Origin: Macrolepiota albuminosa
Taxonomy: Eukaryota > Basidiomycota > Agaricomycetes > Agaricales > Agaricaceae
Direction: 5' to 3'
NCBI GenBank assembly: GCA_027475525.1
Contig: JAMWFC010000108.1
Span: 249,811-313,810 of the forward strand
Length of the DNA stretch: 64,000 nucleotides
Shown: positions 1-10,352 of the stretch, one piece after another
Position numbering within the stretch: position 1 is the first letter of the stretch
Layout: each line of letters starts with the position of its first letter
Made by a program: the position numbers and the translations under genes
The notes under the pieces: generated by a model
What the model saw: the letters and a program-made list of their open reading frames with translations, nothing else
Told to the model about the DNA's origin: nothing
The model's database searches: none

Positions 1-19
1 TACGAAATATACTGATTTG

Positions 20-2542
20 ATGGTGAGAGTGCTCACTATGGAGCTGCAAATGTATGTGCAGCGTAAGGCCACACGGCAATCGGGGGTCTCGACCCCCTGG
101 AGCCACACGTCCGAGGAATGCTCGGCACGACGCAATCAAGACGTCGGAATCGAGCTAGTGGAGGCACTAGCACGGGCGCAAGAAGTGCCCGAAGTAAGAC
201 CGGTGAGTACTTTTTATACTCCAGCAGGACAAGGGTGGCGTGAGGAGCCCCCGCACATGCGTAACCATGACCGTAGGACAGATATGTCAGGTCCGGATGG
301 GCACGATAGCACTGTGCTCAAAGTGGAAAGCGAGGCATCCGTGATGCCACGCGTGCCCATGGCCGAAACGTTGAGCGACAGAGTCGCGTACCAACGTATG
401 CGCAATGGCGACCTCAGGACTAAGGGACAGTCCTTTATAGACGATCAGGGCATCGTATTCGAGGGCACTAAGCCCATTGACAAGATGCGTCGTCAATTCG
501 TCACGCAGGGTCAGGAGAATCAAGCTTCTCCAGGTCCAGGGCGGCGCAACGATCATGATCGAGGAGACTTCCTCGATCGAGATGGCGCCACGAGACGTGA
601 TGTCCCTGGTAACGGCCGGGATGACGGCCCTAGGTCGATTCCCCGAGACGAGGGCAATTATGCCCACAGTCGAGGAGGCTCGGGACGTCCCCCGCAAGGT
701 GGACGGGGAAAGTCACTTCCCCATGCCGCTGACTTGGCGACTAGATCCCCGGGTCAGCGGGAAGCCATCCGAATGCATCGTGAAGCCATGCACGATCGCC
801 TGCATCGAGTAGTCGATGATGCCCTGGGCGTAACCTTACGGTTACCAGACGGAGTGAAGCTGCGTAAAGCAGACAGTAGGCACATTCGCGCCTATACAGG
901 CGTGTCCAAGTTCAGCGACCTGGAAGATTGGGCGATGGATGTATGCACCCATCTTGCCATGTGCTTATACGGAGGTGACCGTATGGAACGAGAACGAATT
1001 TTCGTTCTGCCTGAGTTCTTGGCCGGAGAGGCCATGGGTTGGTTTCGACGGGCAGTACTGCACGTCAATCGTGTCCAATATGACTGGACATTTAAAGGAG
1101 TCCTTACAGGACTGTACGATCGATTCGTACACCCCTCAATGCTTCAGGATGCAAGGCAGGACTTCCAGTCCGCCAAGTACACTGAGAAGTTGGGAGTACA
1201 AGGGTTCTATGATACCCTTAGTGACCATGCCCAGAACATGGCAATATACCCGGACGGGTATACAATGCTCGAAACGTTCTTGGATGGCATTCCAGCGGAT
1301 ATGCGCCGCTATTTGATACGTGAGGACGGCTTGTCCCCAGAAGTCAACGATGTGGAAGAATTCATGGCATATGCCATCCGGTATGAGCAGTCTCTGAAGA
1401 CTGCTAACCACTACGAACATCGGAGTGGACACAAAGGGGGATCCAGGCGACTACCGCCTGGTGGGACGCCCTCACGGGGTCAGCATGTGGGGACCTTCCT
1501 GGCCAAGAAGACCGATTTGGATCGTGACCGCAACACGCGGTTTGTTGTACGCAAAACCCCTGTTGCGAACCGAGGGCGGAGCCGCCCACGCCCAGAGCGG
1601 GCGCCGGACGGAGAACGTCCTAAATCAAGGCCGGACTTCAAACCGGCCAACCCACCAGGTCAGACGGGGACTTGTTTCGCGTGTGGCCAACCAGGCCACT
1701 ACGCTACCAACTGCCCTGCGAAGCCAGGACCCCCAAGGAAGGGGTATACACCCCGCGCCCACCTTCGAGCTGCACATACTGCAGCTGCGAGTGGGAGTGA
1801 CGGAGACGTATCTGCCGATTCTGAGGCGGAGAACCCCACAAACGACCAGGAGCCCCCAGAGGAGGCATCGGGCGCCGAGCCCGAGAGTGTGGTCGTGGAG
1901 GGGGAGGAGTACGTCACAGTCGACGTATATGACGACGTCTACGACAATGAGTATTACAGTCGCGACAGCGACTCTGAGTGCCTAGCGGCGATGACGGATT
2001 GGCCGTCCGCAAATGACCCCAAACGGAATAACGTGGTTCGGATGAAGAAGGTGACCCTTCGTCGTGCAGAGGGCACTTTGCAGCGCCCAACATTGAAACG
2101 AGCAGACAAGGAGTGCCTGGTCTCGTATGTGGACGTAGACAGCCACAAGGCATGGACCCTATGGGACTCTGGGAGTACCACATCGGGCATAACACCCCAG
2201 TTCGCCCATGTGTACGGAATATCCGTGCAGGAGTTGGATACGCCATTGGCGTTACAGCTGGGCACTGTAGGGAGCCGAGCCATGGTGCAGTATGGGACAA
2301 ATGTGAATGTCCAAACGCCGGGCTCACGTAGCCGGGAATACATGGATGTAGCGAACTTCGATTGCTACAATATGATACTGGGAACGCCATTCATGCGGCG
2401 TAACAAAGTCATACTAGACTTTGACCAATGTCAGGTACTAGTGAATGGGAAAGTGATCCCAGCCGAACGAGCAACAGCAGACGACACTGATAATCGTCTG
2501 CGATGTCATCGCACTATGGAGAAACGCAAGGACTCTCTGTGA
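20..2542 (+). CDS. gag: Gag polyprotein with CCHC zinc knuckle and aspartic protease
   Basis: The frame is open for about 840 codons from the first ATG in the window; the true start may lie further left. The middle (about residues 300-470) is the capsid-like helical region. A CCHC zinc knuckle, TCFACGQPGHYATNC, sits near residue 551 and would bind RNA. An acidic stretch follows, then a retropepsin-type site with DSGS near residue 717. Protease at the end of gag rather than the start of pol is usual in this element class. The frame ends in a single TGA and pol continues in the same frame without another stop. The N-terminal 120 residues include a segment (VSTFYTPAGQ) also present near the 5' end of element B. 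Confidence 0.9.
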   Translation: MVRVLTMELQMYVQRKATRQSGVSTPWSHTSEECSARRNQDVGIELVEALARAQEVPEVRPVSTFYTPAGQGWREEPPHMRNHDRRTDMSGPDGHDSTVLKVESEASVMPRVPMAETLSDRVAYQRMRNGDLRTKGQSFIDDQGIVFEGTKPIDKMRRQFVTQGQENQASPGPGRRNDHDRGDFLDRDGATRRDVPGNGRDDGPRSIPRDEGNYAHSRGGSGRPPQGGRGKSLPHAADLATRSPGQREAIRMHREAMHDRLHRVVDDALGVTLRLPDGVKLRKADSRHIRAYTGVSKFSDLEDWAMDVCTHLAMCLYGGDRMERERIFVLPEFLAGEAMGWFRRAVLHVNRVQYDWTFKGVLTGLYDRFVHPSMLQDARQDFQSAKYTEKLGVQGFYDTLSDHAQNMAIYPDGYTMLETFLDGIPADMRRYLIREDGLSPEVNDVEEFMAYAIRYEQSLKTANHYEHRSGHKGGSRRLPPGGTPSRGQHVGTFLAKKTDLDRDRNTRFVVRKTPVANRGRSRPRPERAPDGERPKSRPDFKPANPPGQTGTCFACGQPGHYATNCPAKPGPPRKGYTPRAHLRAAHTAAASGSDGDVSADSEAENPTNDQEPPEEASGAEPESVVVEGEEYVTVDVYDDVYDNEYYSRDSDSECLAAMTDWPSANDPKRNNVVRMKKVTLRRAEGTLQRPTLKRADKECLVSYVDVDSHKAWTLWDSGSTTSGITPQFAHVYGISVQELDTPLALQLGTVGSRAMVQYGTNVNVQTPGSRSREYMDVANFDCYNMILGTPFMRRNKVILDFDQCQVLVNGKVIPAERATADDTDNRLRCHRTMEKRKDSL

Positions 2543-2546
2543 CTTG
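2540..2546 (+). promoter_or_regulatory. Probable stop-codon readthrough site between gag and pol (UGA CUU G)
   Basis: Gag ends at TGA 2540-2542, followed directly by CTT G. The same frame then stays open into pol. A UGA followed by CU is the known leaky context. Element B has UGA CUA G at the same place, so the arrangement is conserved. Readthrough is inferred, not shown. Confidence 0.55.
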
Positions 2547-5500
2547 GCCGGCGCAGAGTGCCGGCCATGGAGGATGTGGAGGAGGAAGTGCAGGCTATGC
2601 CTGGACTGAGAGCAGACCACAACGTGGTAATGATGAGCGAGGAGGAGTATCAAGCCTCCAAGAGGAGCAACGAGCGAATAATCGCTCCTGAGATTCGAGG
2701 TGCAAGGCCTCCGGACAAACGCCATCGAAAGGCGAGACGACGGGAGGACTCAGTGGATGTATGCCCACCTACGTCCTCACGAGTCAAGTTGGAAGACTTG
2801 AAAGACAGCATCCGAGAGGCAGAAGCCTCAGTAGAGGGGGACACACGGTCCCTATGGGAGCGACCAGCTCCCCTACCGGAGTACGACTGGGCATACGACC
2901 CCCGAATGCCGCAAGAGTGGAACGAGCTGGTGGCAGCCACGTGTGCGCGAAATGCGCACCAGAGACGGATGACTGTCAAACCAGCGTATCGCCAGCCAGC
3001 CCTGGACAAGGTATCCATAGCGTACTCGCTTGTACATGAAGGAAGAAGCCTCGTGGCTTATAAGACAGCGGCAGCGGGTGCTCCGCTGAGACTACATATA
3101 CCTGATGACAGTGTCAATCGGGTGCTCGCAATGCGCGAGCAGTATGCACCGCCGCCTCGGCCACCCTCAGAGATGGTGGAATTACTTCCCCCGGTGCGTA
3201 TGAAGGGGAAGCAGAAGGCGACAAGCCTTCGTGAGGAAGATATTCCTCGGTTGCGTCAGCAATGGCAAGAAGAATTTGCCGACATGGTCAATGGGACCAA
3301 GGAGGAGCTCCCGCCGTGGCGGGAGGTGAACCATGAGATTAATCTCATAGACGAGAACAAGCAGTATAAGTACCACTTGCCGCGCTGTCCGCGCGCCCTC
3401 CAGGAGCAACTACGCGATAAGACTAATCGCTATTTGAATGCCCAATGGTGGTCCCCATGCACCACCGCTCAAGCTGCACCGCTATTGTGCATCCCGAAGA
3501 AGGATGGAACCCTTCGAACAGCCCTTGATGCGCGTCAGCGCAATGACAATACCATAAAGGATGTAACTCCTTTACCAGATCAAGAGGTGATCCGGGAAGA
3601 CGTGGCTCGGGCGAAGTATCGCTCAAAGATTGACCTTACTGACGCCTACAAGCAGGTGCGCATTTGCACAGAGGACGTACCCAAGACCGTGTTTGCGTCA
3701 ATCATGGGTACATTCACGAGCAATATAATGCAAATTGCATTTGCACAGAGGACGTACCCAAGACCGTGTTTGCGTCAATCATGGGTACATTCACGAGCAA
3801 TATAATGCAATTGGAGACTGCAATGCTCCAGCAACTTTCCAGAGGCTAATGACCTCTATCTTCCGAGACGTAATAGGACGTTTCATGCATGTCTACTTAG
3901 ATGACATATTCATCTACTCGGATACCATGGAGGAGCATGAGCAGCACCTCAGAGTCGTATTCGAACGACTGCGCAAGTACAAGTTGTACTTGAAGTGGAA
4001 AAAATGTGAGCTCTATGCTCAGAGTATAGACTGCTTAGGGCATGTCATAGACGAGCGGGGTATCCACCCTGATCAGGACAAACTCGATCGTATTTGGGAG
4101 TGGCGCACGCCCCGAAACTACAATGACATCCAACGATTCGTTGGCCTGGTCAACTACATATCGAGCTTCTTGCCCGATGTCACAGCCTATACTGGGCCAC
4201 TTATGGCCATGACGCAGAACGGATCACCGTTCAATTGGAGGCCGTTACACCAGCGGTGCTTCGAGATGGTCAAACGGATCTGTACGAAGACTCCGGTGAT
4301 TCGACCGATCGACCCTAGACGGGACGAGCCAATATGGCTCATTTGCGACGCGTCCAAGACAGGCGTCGGGGCCATGTACGGCCAGGGAAGCAGCTGGCAG
4401 ACGTGCCGTCCAGCAGGGTTCATGTCGAAGAAGTTCACGACGGCCCAGCAAAACTATGCGGTGCACGAGTTGGAGACTCTTGCCATACTCGAGGCTCTCC
4501 TCAAGTGGGAGGATAAGCTGATGGGATACCCCATCCACATCATAACGGACCACAAGGCCCTTGAGTTCTTTAAAACTCAGGTGAACTTGTCGCTGCGTCA
4601 GCGACGGTGGATAGACTACATGTCGAGATACCAGTTTGACATCATCTATGTTAAAGGTGAACTCAACAAAGTGGCAGACTGCTTGTCACGCTACTTTGAG
4701 AGTGATGTAGTCGGGGAGGCTCACGAGCCTCATGAGTATGTGCAGGCAGACTGCCGCATAGACCCTGATGGAGAGGATTTACCTCTCCACCGATACCAGG
4801 AGCTCAGGGAGCATGTCCTGGAAGTACGCGCTATGCGTGATGATGAACGGAGGCGAAGCACTCGCCTCAGAGAGCAGCGTGAAGAACGGGACGTAGCCGC
4901 CCAGTTGCTCAAGGAGCATGAAGCCGTGGACCCAGCATCCACTAGGGAGCACGAGCGCCACGATGTACCTGTTACGCTTGCAGAGATGCTCGAAGGCGAA
5001 TTGCCTTCAATGATGACTTCCGGCAGGAGGTGGTGCAGGACTATGGTGATGATCCTCTCTTCGCCGAGATAATTGCCAATCCTGACGACCATCCTCGGTT
5101 CAGGCATGAGCCTGGTGGACTCATCACGACGGAGAACCGTCAAGGGGTGGCAGTGGTATGCCTCCCCCGTATGCGTACCATTGTTACGCGGGTCTTGGGC
5201 CAGGCCCATGCCCTGGTGGGGCACTTTGGTGCCGCCCGGACATTGGGCTACATCCGGCGATGGTATTGGTGGCCACGTATGGCCCAAGAAGTGACTAAGT
5301 TTTGCGCGTCCTGCGCAGCGTGTCAGAGGGCAAAGTTGCCCCCTGGATCCCCTCTCGGGAAGCTACACCAGCTACCCGTGCCGGTGAAACCCTGGGACTC
5401 AATTGGAATGGACTTCGTAGGTCCCTTTCCCGAGTCCAGAGGGTTCGATTACCTCTGGGTAGTCATATGTTGTATGACAAGCATGGTGCACCTCATACCG

Positions 5501-6499
5501 GTGCGAACTACGCTGACGGCTAAGGAGCTGTTGTGGATCTACCTGAGGGAGATTGTTAGGCTGCATGGGCTGCCTAGCACCATTGTGAGCGATCGTGACT
5601 CAAAGTTCACGTCTCAATGGTGGAGAGAACTCCACAAACTGCTAGGAGCGCGACTCCTCATGTCGACGTCCTTCCATCCGCAGACGGATGGGCAGACAGA
5701 GCGGGTTAACCGCAGTATAGGTCAGATTTTGAGGGCAGTTGTTCGCCCTGACCAACGGGACTGGGTGGACTGGTGTCCACTCACTGAGTTCACGATTAAC
5801 GCGAGTATCTCGGAGACCACAGGGTATGCGCCCTTTGAACTCAACGGAGGGTACTTGCCCTCCATGCTGCACGAAGTTCGTGCTGATACGGTAGCTCACC
5901 GTGGAGTTGTCGAGTTCGCCAGGCAGGCCCTGGAGAACATCGCGGCGGCGCATGACGCCATCATAGAGGCGCGAGTCTTTCAGGCGAAGAACGCCAATCA
6001 CCGTAGGCGAACAGACCCGCCAATAGCTGTAGGAGCGTTGGTATACTTATCAACGCGTAATCTGAGGCTCCCGAAGGGACGGGCGAGTAAACTCTGCCCG
6101 AAATGGGTAGGCCCGTACCGTGTCCTAGACGCGGAGCCAAGTACCTCCAACTACGTGTTGGAGCTGCCTCTGGCATTACAGGAACAATGCATCGTTCCTA
6201 AGTTTCATGTGTTGCTGTTGCGACCTTATAGCGCGTCTGACGATGCGCTGTTCCCTAACAGGGCGACCCCGGGCCCCTATGATTTTGGGGCTCGAGACGA
6301 TGACGAATGGTTCGTCGAGTGCATAATTGGGCACCGGTGGACTGAGCGTAACACGCTCGAGTTTGAGGTACGATGGTCCCTGGGGGACACAACATGGGAG
6401 CCACACTCCCATTGCTCCAAGCTAGCGGCACTTGACCGTTATTTGGAGTTGAAGGGCGTTAAGCGCCCACATCAATTAAGTAAGCGTGCCGGCGCTTAA
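2543..6499 (+). pseudogene. pol: Pol: reverse transcriptase, RNase H, integrase, chromodomain
   Basis: RT spans about 3,480-4,080 with the catalytic YLDD at 3894-3905. RNase H follows at about 4,330-4,690 (LICDASKTG, the HELETLAILEAL glutamate, ITDHKAL). The integrase has an HHCC zinc region (about 5,200-5,330) and a DDE core (MDFVG, VSDRDSKF, TDGQTERVNRS). The C-terminus at about 6,310-6,470 is a chromodomain (EWFVECIIGHRW then WEPHSHCSKL), which would direct insertion to heterochromatin. Two breaks are visible: a 77-bp tandem duplication at 3660-3813 inside RT, and a one-base loss near 5,010 between RNase H and integrase. The duplication is probably an assembly product, so the true gene may carry a single frameshift. 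The frame continues from gag through a TGA. Confidence 0.9.
3660..3813. repeat. 77-bp tandem duplication in RT
   Basis: Copies lie at 3660-3736 and 3737-3813. The first 74 bases are identical, then the copies differ by one A. The duplication falls just before the YLDD motif and shifts the frame. Confidence 0.95.
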
Positions 6500-6564
6500 T
6501 TTGATCGGCAGTGCCGATCGCGGCTTGGCTGAGTTGGTCAGCAGCTGTGGCTGAAACACGTCTT

Positions 6565-6592
6565 AAAAGGCGAAATTTCTTTTTCGCCTTTT
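6565..6592. other. Perfect 11-bp stem-loop between pol and ORF3
   Basis: The arm 6565-6575 pairs fully with 6582-6592 around a six-base loop (TTTCTT). It lies between the pol stop (6499) and the ORF3 ATG (6603). It resembles a bacterial terminator, but this is a eukaryotic element, so a role in RNA structure, translation of ORF3 or packaging is only a guess. Confidence 0.6.
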
Positions 6593-7746
6593 TTCCCCAA
6601 CCATGGACAGCATGCCCGTGGACGTGAGTGACCAGCAGCAGCAGCAGCTACAGCAGCAGCAATTTGAGAGTACGCCGTCGGTCTTACCGTCGGCTGAAGG
6701 GGGGGGGCAGATGGCTCCCCCGCTGACCCAAAATGCGCCCCAGTGGGGACAATCGCAACAGGCGGTGGGCTTCCCACAGCAGCAGCAACAACCAGCGGCG
6801 GGCTACCCGCCGCAGCAGCCGGTGATCAGTGGCTATCCGCCACTTCAAACCATGCAGGGCAACTTCATGCCCCAGAACGCACCTGTGGGCGGCTATCAGC
6901 CCCAACAACCAGCACCGGGCGCTTATGCGCCACATCACACCGAGGGCCAATTCCAGCAACAGGCCTACGGGGGGCTAGTCAGCCCCCAAGCAGCGTCGGC
7001 ATGGAGGCAGCTTGCCCCTGTACCGGCAACAGGGCAACTGGGGACACATCCTTTTCCCCAGTTTACCGCCCCGGCGCACTACCCTGGGATGGGTGGTGTG
7101 CCCATAATGATGCCATACCCCCCGGCTTGGATGGGGGCTTGGGGCGCAATGCCCCAGTACAGCGACTCGCATGAGTCGCAAGCCAAGGGAGGCTGGTCGA
7201 TTTCTCTGTCGACCACAGCACCAATTGACAATCTAGAGGGACGCAAAGCATCCCTCGTGCAGGCCACCGCGGCCATTGAGAGAGCAGAAACTCTCAATAC
7301 AGAACGAAGCGTCGGTTCATCGTCCGATGCGCCGACGGAGAGCCTGGCCAAGCTCTCCTTGCTACAGCGGCTGGAAATGCCGCACCAATCCGAGCCCAGC
7401 TCGGAAGAAGAGTCGCGTCCTCGACGCAACAAAGGAAAAGCACAGGCTGTCGAGCCCACTCACAGCCAGGACTTAGTCCTGGCTACCCTTCTTCAACGAC
7501 TGGGAGATAACGGGTACGATGTACCCGCAGAGTCATCATTCCTCCGCGATGCGGAGGCAGTCGTCCTCATCTGCCGGATGATGGACGACATGGATCACAT
7601 GTGCGCTCAGCGCAAAACTGATCTCCTTGCCCTCTCGGCCGCTCATAAGCGGCAGTCTACACCCCTGAGTTGGGACACCGACTCCAGCAAAAGGGCGCGT
7701 CGGCAAGGAGTGGAGGACGCGCCCTCCCGCTCGATTAAGTCGAGCG

Positions 7747-7900
7747 TTGCTGCCCCCGGCCGGGAGGCCGGTCTAGGACGGGACATCCTCCCTTATGAAG
7801 ATGTTCCTGCTCCAGCCGCCCCCTTGCTGCCCCCGGCCGGGAGGCCGGTCTAGGACGGGACATCCTCCCTTATGAAGATGTTCCTGCTCCAGCCGCCCCC
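7747..7900. repeat. 77-bp tandem duplication in ORF3
   Basis: Copies 7747-7823 and 7824-7900 are identical; the repeat shifts the ORF3 frame and creates a premature stop at 7851-7853. Confidence 0.97.
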
Positions 7901-8260
7901 GGCTTATCCAGCGCCTCGCCAGCGGTGCGTCTGAGGTCGCGTCTTCACGACCAGTATCCGTGGTATCCACCACGTACTCTGGGGAGCAGAGTTCCAGGGG
8001 TGTGAGCACACGTCCCACTGAGGCCAAGGCCTCACAACCCCGAAAGGATCGTCGGGGTAAGCAACCGGAAGTGCGCGCCTACGTCAACGTGCACTTCCCC
8101 GAGGATGCCCTGAAAGGAGCCCCAGGGGCTAACATCCCCTTTTTACCCGCTATACTGATAGAGGGCCTGCCAGCCCGACTCCCGCGGTGTGTGTGGGCAA
8201 TGGACCCACGATCTGAGAAGTCGGAGCCGGAGAGGCTGCCTTCCCCTCCCTCCGACGACG

Positions 8261-8414
8261 ATTGGTATGAGGAGCCTGAAGAGGCTCGTATGGAATCCCC
8301 AGTGCCGCACGAGACGGCGGCACAACGTATGGCACGTATTGGTATGAGGAGCCTGAAGAGGCTCGTCTGGAATCCCCAGTGCCGCACGAGACGGCGGCAC
8401 AGCGTATGGCGCGC
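8261..8414. repeat. 77-bp tandem duplication in ORF3
   Basis: Copies 8261-8337 and 8338-8414 differ at a few single bases, as two alleles or repeat copies would. Confidence 0.95.
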
Positions 8415-9124
8415 CAACGGCGCAACAGCAATTGACGAGCCAAGATGGAGCGTCGGGCGCAGAACAGCGCCAAATGAGGGGCCGCCCTCCTTGAGGACGA
8501 AACCGGGCGCATCCCTGATGCGCTCGGTGTGGTGATCTACCGTGATCACACTATTGAGCGCCAGAACTCATTCTTTGGCGCGGGGTTGGCTCCCCAATTC
8601 TATTGGTCGCCAATGACCAATACCATCTTCGTCGGGCAAGAAGCCCGCGCAGCCAGGTCCTTCGAGGACGATAAACAGGGCAACGCCGCCGCGACGCCCC
8701 ACAACAGTAAAGTGTACCAAGTTGCACCTCGCGGGTTTCCCTGCAGTCCTCGAGAAGTCCGCAGACTTCACGCACTGGTTAACAACCAGTTTACGCCGCT
8801 TCATCAGTGTCAGTTGGGCTACCTCTTGCTCAACAAATTCAAGCGGGTGGCGCTCAACTGCCACCCTACGGCCCGAGACAGAGCTATGTCTCATTTACTT
8901 GACGAGGTCGAGTATAGGACTATCGCGGTACCCTTCGCGAGTCCAGAGGAGCGGGAGAGTTTCCCGCGAATGATTGTGCCGTCACGGCTCTATCGCCGCA
9001 AAGAGGGAGGGAAGATTGCCTTCGTCGGCCTTACCCCCCCTGATCCAAAGCAACCATTTGCTTTGGACTACCTGGGCTCATACGCCCTCCTCTATGGACA
9101 TCCTGGGACGTCCAATGTGTGGAC

Positions 9125-9278
9125 CGGTCTGGCCATGGACTGAGCCATGCGCATTCATTGGCGCAGCCTCTTTGGGTTTGCGCTTGTACGCGCCCTCAGC
9201 GCGGTCTGGCCATGGACTGAGCCATGCGCATTCATTGGCGCAGCCTCTTTGGGTTTGCGCTTGTACGCGCCCTCAGCG
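9125..9278. repeat. 77-bp tandem duplication in ORF3
   Basis: Copies 9125-9201 and 9202-9278 are identical and are separated by no spacer. Confidence 0.97.
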
Positions 9279-10106
9279 CCAGCTGCCCCTCTAAGGCCAT
9301 GGTACACAAGTACCTGGCCTACGTCTTCGCCAGGCCAGGCCTCTATAAAGAGGCCATGGCCGAGTACGAGGCGGCCACGGGGCGAGTCTTTGAGCCCATC
9401 CACGCCGACGACCCTACCTTCGAGGTTCGGGCTGTAGACATTCCGGAAGCGTCAGCTTCCGTGTTCTCCACTTCGGACGCGTTACGCGTCCTTCTTCACA
9501 ATCAAATCCCGGTCAGCTGGGCTGACCACGCGTACACTTATGGGGTCACCTACTTGGCCCATCTATTCTTCAGCGACAGCCGGCTCTACAACGAGGCGGC
9601 TGCTATCGACGACGAGAGGCTACAACGCCTCGATCACTATGGTACACCCCAGTCCATCCCTCAGTGGGATGGGTGGCGCGAGGCCACCATCGGCGATCGT
9701 CAACGCCTGATGCTCCAGCAGCAGGACAGTCGTCGTGCATACGACGACGCGCTCGCCAAGGGGATGTACCTCTTCATCGGGCAAGACATTCATGCCCGCG
9801 AAATCTGGACGCGCCAGTACCCGTCCGACACCGGGGATCTGCCTGATCCCCAACCAACCGTCTCGGGGTCGACCATCGACCCCAATCTCACACTGTCCCC
9901 CCTCCGGGACTATGACGATTCCCTGCCAGTAGCAGGGCCTTCGGGCACTTCTTACGCGCCCGCACCCGAGGATGAACTCCTCGACTATGACATGGACGAC
10001 GCGACTGCCGATCCATTCCGGGAGCCTGGGAACTCTCCCATTGCCCCCGTCCCAGACTTACCGACGGCATGACCGTCGTATTATCTCAAGACCGTAGCTC
10101 GGTCTG

Positions 10107-10115
10107 ATTGGGGGG
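10107..10115 (+). other. Polypurine tract of element A
   Basis: ATTGGGGGG lies directly upstream of TGTGTAGC, the start of the 3' LTR. It is the expected primer for plus-strand DNA synthesis. Confidence 0.65.
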
Positions 10116-10352
10116 TGTGTAGCGTAGCCCGCTATGTGGCGTTGGCCACATAGCTTTACTTACTTTACAGTAGATATTATTATATTATATTTATTATAAT
10201 ATAATATTAATTACATTACTATATAACTTAGTTTACCAGCTGCTTACAAAGCAGCTTATTTTTGTGTATACTACATTGTCAATAGACCGGTCTGGTCTGA
10301 TTCAGTGTCGTGTGTGCACACTAAGCTCTCTAAACTTCGTAACTTCGTTACA
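10116..10352 (+). repeat. 3' LTR of element A (about 237 bp)
   Basis: It begins TGTGTAGC after the polypurine tract and ends CGTTACA, giving TGT...ACA termini. The right end is fixed because the next base continues the interrupted chromodomain of element B. It contains a very AT-rich block at about 10,172-10,225. A target duplication should start with CTCCA (10353-10357), and its partner copy would be left of the window. Confidence 0.75.

Larger units (their letters stand above)
6603..10072 (+). pseudogene. Third ORF downstream of integrase, unknown function (about 1,080 codons)
   Basis: The frame opens at ATG 6603 right after the stem-loop and runs to TGA at 10070-10072, just before the polypurine tract. 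The first ~250 residues are rich in Gln, Pro, Gly and Tyr (glutamine runs encoded at about 6633-6662), then a Ser/Glu-rich part with a basic patch (RPRRNKGK). The C-terminal half is better ordered (YRDHTIERQNSFFGAG, SPMTNTIFVG, FTPLHQCQLGYLLLNKF). No transmembrane segment, zinc motif or envelope feature is visible. Three 77-bp duplications (7747, 8261, 9125) each shift the frame; after removing them the frame still needs one extra base near 7,900 and reads through TGA codons at 8433, 8475 and 9141. Sense strand and position before the PPT make it part of the element. I recognise no domain. Confidence 0.7.
1..10352 (+). mobile_element. Ty3/Gypsy (chromovirus-type) LTR retrotransposon, element A
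   Basis: The element carries gag with protease, then pol in the order reverse transcriptase, RNase H, integrase, chromodomain, then an additional large ORF, a polypurine tract and a 3' LTR. The 5' LTR and primer-binding site lie left of the window, so the element is incomplete here. Its right LTR end cuts the chromodomain of element B exactly, so A is the younger, nested insertion. The open frames are mostly intact apart from one frameshift near 5,010, changes in ORF3 and several 77-bp duplications that look artificial. It is visibly richer in GC than element B. Confidence 0.93.

Noticed and set aside
6565..6594. Hairpin followed by a T run, like a bacterial intrinsic terminator
   Set aside because: The element is eukaryotic, so termination of that type is not expected; kept only as a structure.
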